Assembly: GCF_016583825.1 (NCBI RefSeq)
Contig: NZ_NRRV01000006.1
Coordinates: 1 to 64,000 of the forward strand
Direction of reading: 5' to 3'
DNA length: 64,000 bases
Source: Thiohalocapsa halophila
GTDB lineage: Bacteria > Pseudomonadota > Gammaproteobacteria > Chromatiales > Chromatiaceae
Made by a program: the position numbers and the translations under genes. The notes below the pieces were generated by a model that worked only from the letters and a program-made list of their open reading frames with translations, had not been told where the DNA came from and made no database searches. Below, in pieces: positions 21,286 to 29,545 of the stretch (positions are counted from its first letter, which is position 1; each line of letters opens with the position of its first letter).

Positions 21286-22671
21286 TCACCCCGCTGGCAG
21301 CCGGGTCTTGACCGCGAGGCCGCCGGTCGGGGCCTGGGAGAACTCCACTGCCCCGCCGTAGGCATCGGCGACGTCGCAGGCGATGGCGAGGCCGAGGCCG
21401 GAGCCCGCCTTGCGCTCGTCGAGCCTGAGGCCGCGCTCACCGAGGCGGTGCAGCTGATCCGTTGGTACGCCGGGGCCGTCGTCGGTGATGGTCACCACCA
21501 CCGCGTTGCCGGTGCTGACCCGGATCTCCACCTGCCGGCGGGCCCACTTGGCTGCGTTCTCGAGCAGGTTGCCGAAAAGCTCCAGTAGATCGTCCATGGC
21601 CAGCGCGGCGACGGCGCCGTCGGGTGCGGTGAGCTGCCAATCGATGCGCTCGCCATCGGGGGTGCGCTCGAGTGTGCCGAGGAGGCGGCGCAGCGCATCG
21701 CCCACGTTGGCCCGGGCCTGATGCGGGCGGGCACCGGAGCGCACCCGGGCCCGGATGAGCTCCCGGTCCACGCGCCGGCGCATGTGCCAGGCGAGCTGAT
21801 CCAGATCGGCGGCCACCGCCGGGTTGCCCTCCTGGCGCAAGCGCTCGGCATCCGCCGCCAGTGCGCTCAAGGGCGTCTTCAGCCCATGGGCCAGGTCGGC
21901 CGTCCAGCTGCGGGCCTGGGCCACGGCCTGCTCGCGGGCGGTGAGTAGGGCGTTGACCTCCGCCACCAGCGGGCGGACCTCGGCCGGGTAGTGGGGCGGC
22001 AGACGCTCGGCCTGGCCCGCGCGCACGGCGTTAACGCCCTGGCGCAGCGCCTCCAGCGGCGCGAGGCCGATGCGGATTTGCACCAATGTGGCCACCGCCA
22101 GCAGCAGCGCAATGACGGCGAGGTAGGGCAGCATGTCGGCGGTGAAGGCATTGCGGGCGGCGATGAGCTCGGCGCGGTCCTGGCCCACGGCGAGGCGCAG
22201 CTCGCGCCCCGGCCCGTCGCCGGGGCCATCGGCGTCCGTCAAGAGCCTGATGCTGCGCTCGCGGACCAGCAGCGGGCGTCCGCCGGGCCCCGGGAGCAGG
22301 TGAGCATGCACTTGCCCGGCCATGAGCCGGTCGCGCGGCAGGGCGAGCTCGGTGTCCCAGAGGGACCGCGAGCGCAGGGCGCCGATCCCCCTGTCGCCTG
22401 CGGCGGTGTCGTCGATCTGCCAGTAAAGGCCGGACAGCGGGGCCTCGAACCGCGGGTCCGCCGGGCGCGGCTCGACGGCCAAGCGGCCGTCGTCGGTGAT
22501 GTGCGCGGCGGCCGCGAGCTGGCTCAGCTGGCTCGTGAGCTCGGCGCCGATGCGCCGCTCGACGTGGCGCTCGAACAGCGCCACCAGGCTGAACGCGGCC
22601 ACCAAGAGCGCCAGTGCGACGGACAAAAGCCCGGCGACGGCGAGACGGGCGCGCAGGGAGCGGCCGGTCAC
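21286..22671 (-). CDS. Sensor histidine kinase (PhoQ/QseC-like)
   Basis: 461 residues, GTG start overlapping the response regulator stop by 4 bases (GTGA). TM1 about 10-30, a periplasmic sensor domain about 35-165, TM2 near 175-195, HAMP-like linker, the phosphoacceptor His in DLAHGLKTPLSALA, then N-box (LFGNLLENAAKW), G1 (ITDDGPGVP) and G2 (GSGLGLAIA) ATP-binding motifs. The ligand is unknown. PepSY-regulator-kinase operons often control membrane or redox genes; the diverging cytochrome operon is the obvious target. Confidence 0.93.
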   Translation of the reverse strand: MTGRSLRARLAVAGLLSVALALLVAAFSLVALFERHVERRIGAELTSQLSQLAAAAHITDDGRLAVEPRPADPRFEAPLSGLYWQIDDTAAGDRGIGALRSRSLWDTELALPRDRLMAGQVHAHLLPGPGGRPLLVRERSIRLLTDADGPGDGPGRELRLAVGQDRAELIAARNAFTADMLPYLAVIALLLAVATLVQIRIGLAPLEALRQGVNAVRAGQAERLPPHYPAEVRPLVAEVNALLTAREQAVAQARSWTADLAHGLKTPLSALAADAERLRQEGNPAVAADLDQLAWHMRRRVDRELIRARVRSGARPHQARANVGDALRRLLGTLERTPDGERIDWQLTAPDGAVAALAMDDLLELFGNLLENAAKWARRQVEIRVSTGNAVVVTITDDGPGVPTDQLHRLGERGLRLDERKAGSGLGLAIACDVADAYGGAVEFSQAPTGGLAVKTRLPAG

Positions 22672-23357
22672 GGTCTGTTCCGGGACGCCTCGGCGGTTGG
22701 GTCGGGCTCGATGACATAGCCGAAGCCGCGGCGGGTCTGGATCAGGTCCGCGCCGAGCTTGCGGCGCACGCGGCCCACGAGCACCTCCACGGCATTGGAC
22801 TCGCGCTCGAAGTCCTGGGCATAGAGCTGCTCGGTGAGCTCCAGCTGCGGCACGACCCGGCCGGCGTGCTGCATCAGATAGGCCACGAGCCGGTACTCGG
22901 TGGGCGAGAGCCGCACCGGCACGCCGTCACGAGTCACCTGCATCCGCCGCGTGTCCAGGCTGAGTCCACCGACCCGCAGCACCGGCGATGCCTGCCCGGC
23001 GGAGCGGCGCACCAGTGCGCGAAGGCGTGCCAGCAGCTCTTCCATGCGGAAGGGCTTTGGCAGATAGTCGTCGGCGCCGGCGTCGATGCCCTCTACCCGC
23101 TCGTGCCAGTCGCCGCGAGCGGTGAGGATGAGCACCGGGAAGCGCTGCCCGGCCTCGCGCCAGCGCCTCAGCACGGCGAGCCCGTCCATGCCCGGCAATC
23201 CTAGGTCCAGGATCACCGCGGCGAAGGTCTCGGTGTCGCCGAGGAACCAGGCCTGCTCGCCGTCCGCGCTGTGCACCACCACGAACCCCGCTGCTTCCAG
23301 CGCCGAGGCGATGCCCCGGGCCAGGCGTGTGTCGTCCTCCACCAGCAGAATGCGCAT
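22668..23357 (-). CDS. OmpR/PhoB-family response regulator
   Basis: 229 residues: receiver domain (phosphoacceptor Asp51 in VILDLGLPGMDG, Lys in DYLPKPF) and a C-terminal winged-helix DNA-binding domain (LSPTEYRLVAYLMQHAGRVV ... VRRKLGADLIQTRRGFGYV). It overlaps the kinase gene by 4 bases and the PepSY stop by 1 base (TGATG), so the three proteins are tightly co-expressed. Binding sites are unknown; direct repeats in the divergent region 23687-24034 are the place to look. Confidence 0.95.
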   Translation of the reverse strand: MRILLVEDDTRLARGIASALEAAGFVVVHSADGEQAWFLGDTETFAAVILDLGLPGMDGLAVLRRWREAGQRFPVLILTARGDWHERVEGIDAGADDYLPKPFRMEELLARLRALVRRSAGQASPVLRVGGLSLDTRRMQVTRDGVPVRLSPTEYRLVAYLMQHAGRVVPQLELTEQLYAQDFERESNAVEVLVGRVRRKLGADLIQTRRGFGYVIEPDPTAEASRNRP

Positions 23358-23686
23358 CAGTGCTCCTCCTCCTGCTTCAGCAGACGGCCGGTGGCGGCAT
23401 TCGCCAGCACCTCCAGCAGGCGGCCGTCGGGGGCGATGATCTTGAGCTCATAGACCCAGGTACCGTCCTCGCGCTCCAGCTCGACTTCCACTACCTCGCC
23501 CGGCACCCGCGTAGTCACGCTCGCCAGGATCTCGGCGAGCGGCAGCACCTCCCCGCGCTCCAGCGCCGCACGGGCGCGGTCGTGGTCGTGGGGGTCAGCG
23601 TGCACCGATCCGCCTGCGGCCGCCAACAGCAGCACCAGCGCCCGCGTGCTGGCGAGCCGGGGCATTTGGCCCATAGGCGGATACAT
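23357..23686 (-). CDS. Exported PepSY-domain protein
   Basis: 109 residues with a signal peptide (about 1-30) and one PepSY domain (GEVLPLAEILASVTTRVPGEVVEVELEREDG...). GGAGG lies 6 bases before the ATG. Small PepSY proteins of this type are periplasmic and are often the first gene of PhoPQ/QseBC-like operons. They may tune the sensor kinase, though the mechanism is not established. His-rich stretch HDHD after the signal could bind metal. Confidence 0.88.
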   Translation of the reverse strand: MYPPMGQMPRLASTRALVLLLAAAGGSVHADPHDHDRARAALERGEVLPLAEILASVTTRVPGEVVEVELEREDGTWVYELKIIAPDGRLLEVLANAATGRLLKQEEEH

Positions 23687-24034
23687 GTAAAGCCTCCGGG
23701 GCGTCGGGCGACTGTCTTAAAGCATTAGAGGGCGTGTCCCGGGGCTGCCGGGGCGCGCTGAGCCGGCGCGCTCGGGGCGCGGGCCGTGGGAGCCAGGCTG
23801 TCCGGCCGGCACCGTGGAGCCCTCCGCTGCCTGCACTGCCAGCACGCCCGCCGTCAGCACCCCTGCTGTTCCCATCATGCTGCGCGCGCCCGGGTGACAA
23901 AAGGCTGACGACGGCTTACAGGCATTGGTCAGCGACGGCGCCTTAGGCTGGCCGCCAGTGGATGCCGGCTGCGCCAGCCGCCTGCCGGCGCCGGGATCCT
24001 GAAGCCATCGTCTCAGCAACTGGAGCAATGAGCC
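23687..24034. promoter_or_regulatory. Divergent regulatory region (PepSY operon / cytochrome operon)
   Basis: 348 bases with no gene. It must hold the promoters of both operons. It contains near-direct repeats GCTGACGACGGC and GTCAGCGACGGC (about 23899-23937), which could be regulator sites, but no confident promoter hexamers. No FNR-type palindrome is visible. Confidence 0.45.
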
Positions 24035-24658
24035 ATGACGACACAAACATTATCCGCCGATGCGGCGCCGCGACGGCGTTCGCCGCAGGCCGAGGACAGC
24101 GGCCAAGTACGGGTTTGGGACCCCTTGGTGCGGGTTTTCCACTGGTCGCTGGTGGCGGCCTTCGCCACCGCCTTCGTCGTCGAGGACGACCTCCTCGGCG
24201 TGCATGTGTGGGCCGGGTACCTGATCCTTGCCCTGATCGCCTTACGGCTGGTCTGGGGTGTCGCCGGCTCCCGCCACGCCCGCTTCACCGACTTCGTGCA
24301 GGGGCCGCGGCAGGTGCTCGCTTATCTGCGCCAGAGTCTGCGCCTGCAAGCACCTCGACATCTCGGCCACAACCCCCTGGGCGGTGTCATGGTGGTGGCG
24401 CTGCTGGTGCTGGTGGGCGTCACCGGTGTGAGCGGCATGGCCCTGTATGGCGCCCAGGAGCTGTCGGGACCCCTGGCGGGGCTGATGAGCACAGCGCCGC
24501 CCGCCGTCGGCGAGGCGCTGGAGGAGACCCATGAGGTGCTCGCGAATCTGACGCTGGTCTTCATCGTCGCGCACGTGGCCGGGGTGCTGTTCTCGAGCTT
24601 CGCCCACCGCGAGAACCTGATCGGTTCCATGTTCACCGGCCGCAAGCGCCGCAGCTGA
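24035..24658 (+). CDS. Cytochrome b561-type membrane protein
   Basis: 207 residues, four hydrophobic helices of the cytochrome b561 (Ni/Fe-hydrogenase B-type) domain, with His residues suited to bis-His heme b (VRVFHWSL, LGVHVWAG, ETHEVLANLTLVFIVAHVAGV). In Rhodobacter and related bacteria this gene pairs with SHP and diheme cytochrome c, and it can pass electrons from the quinone pool to the periplasmic hemes. First gene of a three-gene run; SHP starts 10 bases downstream. Confidence 0.9.
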   Translation: MTTQTLSADAAPRRRSPQAEDSGQVRVWDPLVRVFHWSLVAAFATAFVVEDDLLGVHVWAGYLILALIALRLVWGVAGSRHARFTDFVQGPRQVLAYLRQSLRLQAPRHLGHNPLGGVMVVALLVLVGVTGVSGMALYGAQELSGPLAGLMSTAPPAVGEALEETHEVLANLTLVFIVAHVAGVLFSSFAHRENLIGSMFTGRKRRS

Positions 24659-24668
24659 GGGAGTGACC

Positions 24669-25046
24669 ATGACATTGACGATGATCTCAGGCCCGTTGCG
24701 CAGCCTCGGTCCGGCGCTGTTGCTCGCGGCGGCGGGGGTGGGCCCCGCCGCCGCGGCGGGCGACGCCGCTGCCGGTGCCGCCGCCTGGGTGCAGAAGCAC
24801 CCGCAAGCCGAGGGCGCACCCGCGCGCAGCTGCGCCAGCTGCCATAACGAGGATCTGACGCAGCCTGGGCGCCACGCGCGCACGGGCAAGCCCATCGAGC
24901 CCCTGGCGCCGTCGGTGCACCCCGAGCGGCTTACCGATCCGGCCAAGGTGGAGAAGTGGCTCAGACGCAATTGCCGCTGGACCCTGGGCCGCGAGTGCTC
25001 GGCGACCGAGAAGGCGGACTTCCTGGCCTATATCCGCACCCAGTAG
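24669..25046 (+). CDS. SHP-type monoheme cytochrome c (DUF1924)
   Basis: 125 residues from the ATG at 24669, with GGGAG 5 bases upstream; a GTG at 24663 would add 2 residues. Signal peptide about 1-30, one heme site C55-A-S-C58-H59. The block KPIEPLAPSVHPERLTDPAKVEKW and RRNC...GREC matches Sphaeroides heme protein, an oxygen-binding high-spin cytochrome with an Asn distal ligand and a disulfide. Here N101 with C102 and C110 are the candidates, by memory of the family. The partner diheme cytochrome is encoded next. Confidence 0.88.
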   Translation: MTLTMISGPLRSLGPALLLAAAGVGPAAAAGDAAAGAAAWVQKHPQAEGAPARSCASCHNEDLTQPGRHARTGKPIEPLAPSVHPERLTDPAKVEKWLRRNCRWTLGRECSATEKADFLAYIRTQ

Positions 25047-25078
25047 CGCTGTAAGCGAACCTCCGACGGAGACCCTTG

Positions 25079-25666
25079 ATGAAGACATCCCTGCACATTG
25101 CCGGCGTTCTGGCCGGCGTCCTGCTGGCCCTCGCTATCGCCGGCCTGGCCTTGGGCGACGATGACGACCATGACGATGATCACTACGAGGACCACGGCGG
25201 GTGGGTAGAGCCCGGCGAGGACGTCGAGCCCGTCGCCAACGTCGCCTATGCTGAGGAGTGCGGTGCCTGCCATATGGCGTATCAGCCCGGACTGCTACCC
25301 GGTGACGCCTGGCGGCAGGTCATGGACGCCGACGCGCTGATGGACCACTACGGCGACGACGCCTCCCTGGCGCCACCGCTGCGCCTGGAGCTCGCCGAAT
25401 ACCTCGTCGCCAACGCCGCCGGGCAGTCCCGCAAGTCGCGCTCCCGCGCCTTCGCGGTCGGCGACGCCGGCGCCGGCGACTTGCCGCGCATCACGGCGAC
25501 CCGCTACTTCCGCAACGAGCATCACGAGATCCCGGCAGGGATGGCCACCGGCAACCCGGACGTCCGCAGCTTCAGCAACTGCGACGCCTGCCATACCGGC
25601 GCCGCCGACGGCGTCTACAACGAGCATCGGGTGCGCATCCCCGGCCACGGCCGCTGGGACGATTGA
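25079..25666 (+). CDS. Diheme cytochrome c (DHC type)
   Basis: 195 residues from ATG 25079, preceded by GGAG at 8 bases (a TTG immediately before is in frame). Signal peptide about 1-26, then a highly acidic His/Asp stretch (DDDDHDDDHYEDH) that may bind metal or dock a partner. Heme 1 is in EECGACHMAY and heme 2 in NCDACHTGA, flanked by blocks typical of the diheme family found with SHP. It presumably shuttles electrons between the b561 and SHP. Last gene of the run. Confidence 0.9.
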   Translation: MKTSLHIAGVLAGVLLALAIAGLALGDDDDHDDDHYEDHGGWVEPGEDVEPVANVAYAEECGACHMAYQPGLLPGDAWRQVMDADALMDHYGDDASLAPPLRLELAEYLVANAAGQSRKSRSRAFAVGDAGAGDLPRITATRYFRNEHHEIPAGMATGNPDVRSFSNCDACHTGAADGVYNEHRVRIPGHGRWDD

Positions 25667-25839
25667 GGCTCGGGGCTCCGCCCACCGCCCCTGCCCCCGG
25701 CAGAGCCGCCGATGCGAGGGTGGTGGCTCCCCAGGGCGCAGCAGTCGGCGCATTGGCCCCCCCGATCGCATGCTCAGCGCAGGTGCCGTCGGCGAGGTCT
25801 AGGGTCTGATTATGGCTCGCGGCGTCATAGAGGCCTGGT

Positions 25840-27130
25840 ATGCGACACGTCTTCGTCGTCGGGCTCGACGACTTCCATTTGCGGCAACTGCGGACGTTGC
25901 CGGGGGCCGATGAAATCCGCTTCCACCCGCTGTTCACCCGCGCCGAGGTGAAGCAGCAGGACAGGTTCCCCGTGGCCCGGCTGCTGGACGAGGGGCGGCG
26001 CCTCCTGCGGGATTTCCCGGAGGGCGTGGATGCGGTGATCGGGTACTGGGACTTCCCCGTCAGCACCGTGCTGCCCATCCTGCGGGCTGCGGTCGGCCTG
26101 CCGGGCCCGAGCTTGGAGGCAGTGCTGCAATGCGAGCACAAGTACTGGAGCCGGCTGAAGCAGGCGGAGGTTGTGCCGGAGCAGGTACCGCCCTTCTGTG
26201 CCGTCGATCCCTTTGCCGACGACCCCCCTGGCGCAGTGCCCGCTGGACTTCCCTTTCTGGCTAAAGCCGGTGAAAGCGGTGCTGTCGCATCTTGGCTTTC
26301 GCATCGATAGCGAGGAGGATCTGCACAAGGCCCTGCCCATTATCCGGGCCAACATCCACCGCTATGCCGAGCCCTTCAACCTGATTCTGGGCTATGCAGA
26401 GCTGCCCCCCGAGGTGGCGGCCGTGGACGGCTGGCACTGCATCGCCGAGGGCATCATCTCCGACGGGCACCAGGTGACCCAGGAGGGCTATGCCTACGGC
26501 GGCGATGTCTGCGTCTACGGCACCGTGGACTCCTTGCGCGGCGGGCCCGTGGGCTCGTCCTTCGACCGCTATCAGTATCCATCGCAGCTGCCGATCTCGG
26601 TACGGGCGCGTATGACGGCGGTGACGCAGCTGGTCATGCACCAAATCGGCTACGACATGGCACCCTTCAACATCGAGCATTTCTGGGATCCCGAGACGGA
26701 CCGGCTCTCGCTGCTGGAGATCAACAGCCGGCTGTCCAAATCCCACGCGCCACTGTTTCGGCTAGTGGACGGGCAGTACCACCACCGCGTCATGCTGGAT
26801 CTGGGGCTCGGCCGCGCGCCGGCGTTCGAGCAGGGCCGCGGTCGCTACAAGCTGGCGGCCAAGTTCATGCGGCGCCACTACGCGGACGCGCGGGTGACGC
26901 GGGTACCGACGGCGGCGGAGATCGCGGCGGTGGAGCAGGCAGTACCCGGCACCCGGATTCAAATCGAGGTGTCCGCCGGGGAGCGGCTGTCCGGCCTGCG
27001 GGATCAGGACAGCTACAGCTACGAGCTGGCGACGCTGTTCATCGGCGCCGACTCCGAGGCGGAGCTTACGGCGCGGTATCGGGAATGTCTGGAGCGGTTG
27101 CCGCTGACGCTCGCGCCGGTCGCAGAATAG
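25840..27130 (+). pseudogene. ATP-grasp domain protein, interrupted by a frameshift
   Basis: Two overlapping frames make one protein of about 429 residues. Frame 1 (25840-26310; GAGG before the ATG) carries the N-terminal half to CAVDPFADD. The other frame carries the rest, from PLDFPFWLKPVKAVLSHLGF to 27130, including the ATP-grasp core and metal site LEINSRLSKSHAPLF. The two join if one C is removed from the six-C run at 26223-26228. As it stands, translation ends early at 26310. It could be a genuine inactivation, a phase-variable homopolymer, or a sequencing error. The intact protein would be a ligase of unknown substrate (carboxylate-amine type). Confidence 0.8.
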
Positions 27131-27236
27131 GGGGCGTCGGGGCGGCTGGGTCCGGCATCGTATTCCGTGCGCTGGGCATTCGCGATATTCTTAGGTAATC
27201 GAAAGCGCAGGTTACAAGATAAACAGGACACAACGC

Positions 27237-27431
27237 ATGAAGATGGTGCCATTCATCATGGTGGTGCTGGTGCTGGTCTTGGCGCTCGCCGGCTGCGCCA
27301 ACATGAACAGCGCCGAGCAGCGCATGGTCTCGGGTGCCGCCATCGGCGGCGTCGTCGGCGGGCCCATCGGTGCTGGTGTCGGTGCCGGCATCGGCTACGT
27401 GGTGGACCGCAACGAGGACCAAGTCCGCTGA
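27237..27431 (+). CDS. Small glycine-zipper lipoprotein
   Basis: 64 residues. Lipobox LALAGC gives a mature protein of about 45 residues. The mature part is a glycine zipper (GAAIGGVVGGPIGAGVGAGI) suited to membrane insertion or oligomerisation, ending in VVDRNEDQVR. Similar small lipoproteins are common in proteobacterial envelopes. No strong ribosome binding site. Alone between two larger genes. Confidence 0.85.
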   Translation: MKMVPFIMVVLVLVLALAGCANMNSAEQRMVSGAAIGGVVGGPIGAGVGAGIGYVVDRNEDQVR

Positions 27432-27679
27432 TCTGGCGCGCGGCGGCGCGCGGCGCTGTCCGGCGCCGCCGACGGGTTCGGCAACGTATGGCGGTGCAGG
27501 CGGCATCGCTGCGCGTCGGGATCGGCAGGGTCCACTGTTGTTGGGCGCCGGCGTTGGCCCGGCTCCGCCCGCATGCAGTCGTAAGTCCCACTGTGATCGT
27601 CATCGAATCGTCTTATTCCCCCGGTAGCCTGTGGGGCGCCTGCTGACGGCACTCCATCCAAACCCCGGGGGATTACATC

Positions 27680-29416
27680 ATGCAGACCTTCGCGCGCAGC
27701 GTGCTCGCCGCCGGCATCGTCGCCGCCGGCGTCCTACCGACAACCACGGCCCTGGCCGCACCCTTCGTGAGCTTCGACAAGGCTTGGACGCACTTCGCGT
27801 CCGTCTCTCAAGGCGATCCGCAGACCGACGTCTTCGATGAGAGCGCCGCCGAGATCGTCGCCCATGACTCGGCTACACAGCGGGTCTTCGTGGTCAACGG
27901 CGACCTGAGCCGGGTGGACGTGCTGGACGCCGCCGACGGCAACTTCCTCGGCTCTCTCGATGTCTCCAGCTTCGGCGGCCCCAACAGCGTCGCCGTGAAG
28001 AACGGCACCGTGGCCGTCGCCGTGGAGAACGCCACCAGCGCGCAGACCGACGGGAGTGTCGTGTTCTTCGACGCCGCCGACACCGACATCGGCTCGGGCG
28101 GCACCAGCACCGGCAACGCCACCGTCGGCCCGCTGCCGGACATGGTGACCTTCACGCCGGACGGCTCCAAGGTCATCGTCGCCAACGAAGGCGAGCCCGA
28201 CTTCTACGGCCAGGACGGCACCGACCCCGAAGGCAGCATCTCCATCGTCGACATCTCCGGCGGGGTTGCCGGCGCGTCGGTGAGCACCGCGGGCTTCACG
28301 GGCTTCAACAAGACCGACCTCGTCAACGACGGCGTCCGGATCACCGGCCCCGGCACCGGCGGCGCCGGCGAGGCCACCGCGGCCCAGGATATCGAGCCCG
28401 AGTACATCGCCGTCTCCGAGGACGGCAGCAAGGCCTATGTGACGCTGCAGGAGAACAATGCCGTCGCCGTGGTGGACATCGACTCGGCGACGGTGGAGGC
28501 GGTGCGCTCCCTCGGCTTCAAGGATCACGGCGCCGACGGCAGCGGTCTCGACGCCAGCGACCGGGACGACGCTGTCAATATCCGCACCTGGGACAACGTC
28601 AAAGGCATGCCGATGCCCGATACCATCGGCGCCTACACCGCCGGCGGCAAGACCTATTACGTCACCGCCAACGAGGGCGACAGCCGAGAATACGACGAGA
28701 TCCCAAGCGGCTCCAACGGCACCGTGTACTCCGATGAGACGCGGGTCGAGGACGTGACCCTGGGCGCAGGCTTTCCGGCAGACGCCCGGGACGAAGACCA
28801 GCTCGGGCGGCTGCAGATGAGCAGCGTCGACATCGACGGCTCGACGCCGACGACCTACGACGAGATCATGAGCTTCGGCACCCGCTCCTTCAGCATCTGG
28901 GACGGCGACAGCGGCGATCTGGTCTGGGACAGCGGCGACTTCTTCGAGCGCTTCACGGCCGATCTGTCGCTGACAGACCTCGACGGCAACCCCGTGTTCA
29001 ACTCCGACAACGACGGCAACGACAGCTTCGACAGCCGCTCCGACGCCAAGGGGCCCGAGCCCGAGGCGCTGGTGATCGGGCAGATCTACAACAACACCCT
29101 GGCCTTCGTCGGGCTCGAGCGCATCGGCGGCATCATGGTGTTCGACATCACCGATCCCACCAGCCCGTTCTTCCTGCATTATCTGCTGGACCGCGACTTC
29201 ACCGTCGCCGCCGACAGCATCGCCGCCGGCGATATCGGCCCCGAGGGGCTCTACTTCGTCACCCCGGAGGCAAGCCCCTTCGGCCGGTTCGGTCTGGTGG
29301 TGGCCAATGAGGTCAGCGGCAGCACCAGCTGGTACAACATTCAGGTGCCGCTGCCGGCACCGCTGGCATTGTTCGCCGCCGGTCTGCCTCTGCTGCTCTT
29401 GGCGCGGCGGCGCTGA
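27680..29416 (+). CDS. Choice-of-anchor I family surface protein with VPLPA-CTERM signal
   Basis: 578 residues. Signal peptide about 1-27. Body: beta-propeller-like repeats (PDMVTFTPDGSKVIVANEGEP, PEYIAVSEDGSKAYVTLQENN, YYVTANEGDSREY, DRDFTVAADSIAAGDIGPEG). This is the choice-of-anchor I domain, whose members use different sorting signals. The C-terminus (VPLPAPLALFAAGLPLLLLARRR) has the exosortase-type layout: VPLPA motif, hydrophobic helix, Arg cluster. Exosortase would cleave it and place it in the extracellular polymer or cell surface. No exosortase gene is in the window. Monocistronic. Confidence 0.88.
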   Translation: MQTFARSVLAAGIVAAGVLPTTTALAAPFVSFDKAWTHFASVSQGDPQTDVFDESAAEIVAHDSATQRVFVVNGDLSRVDVLDAADGNFLGSLDVSSFGGPNSVAVKNGTVAVAVENATSAQTDGSVVFFDAADTDIGSGGTSTGNATVGPLPDMVTFTPDGSKVIVANEGEPDFYGQDGTDPEGSISIVDISGGVAGASVSTAGFTGFNKTDLVNDGVRITGPGTGGAGEATAAQDIEPEYIAVSEDGSKAYVTLQENNAVAVVDIDSATVEAVRSLGFKDHGADGSGLDASDRDDAVNIRTWDNVKGMPMPDTIGAYTAGGKTYYVTANEGDSREYDEIPSGSNGTVYSDETRVEDVTLGAGFPADARDEDQLGRLQMSSVDIDGSTPTTYDEIMSFGTRSFSIWDGDSGDLVWDSGDFFERFTADLSLTDLDGNPVFNSDNDGNDSFDSRSDAKGPEPEALVIGQIYNNTLAFVGLERIGGIMVFDITDPTSPFFLHYLLDRDFTVAADSIAAGDIGPEGLYFVTPEASPFGRFGLVVANEVSGSTSWYNIQVPLPAPLALFAAGLPLLLLARRR

Positions 29417-29545
29417 GTCCTCCCCGCTCGCCGCGGCGAGCCGCCGCCGGCCCGGCGCGGGCCGGCGGCCATCGGTGCGCGGTCGTGTCTGCTATAGTCA
29501 GGTGCTGATCCATACCGCGTCGTTCGCGGTACAGCAGCCCCTGCC

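Noticed and set aside
26223..26228. Programmed ribosomal frameshift in the ATP-grasp gene
   Set aside because: The sequence is a plain C run without a typical slippery site, stop or stimulatory structure that I can see. A mutation or sequencing error is simpler.
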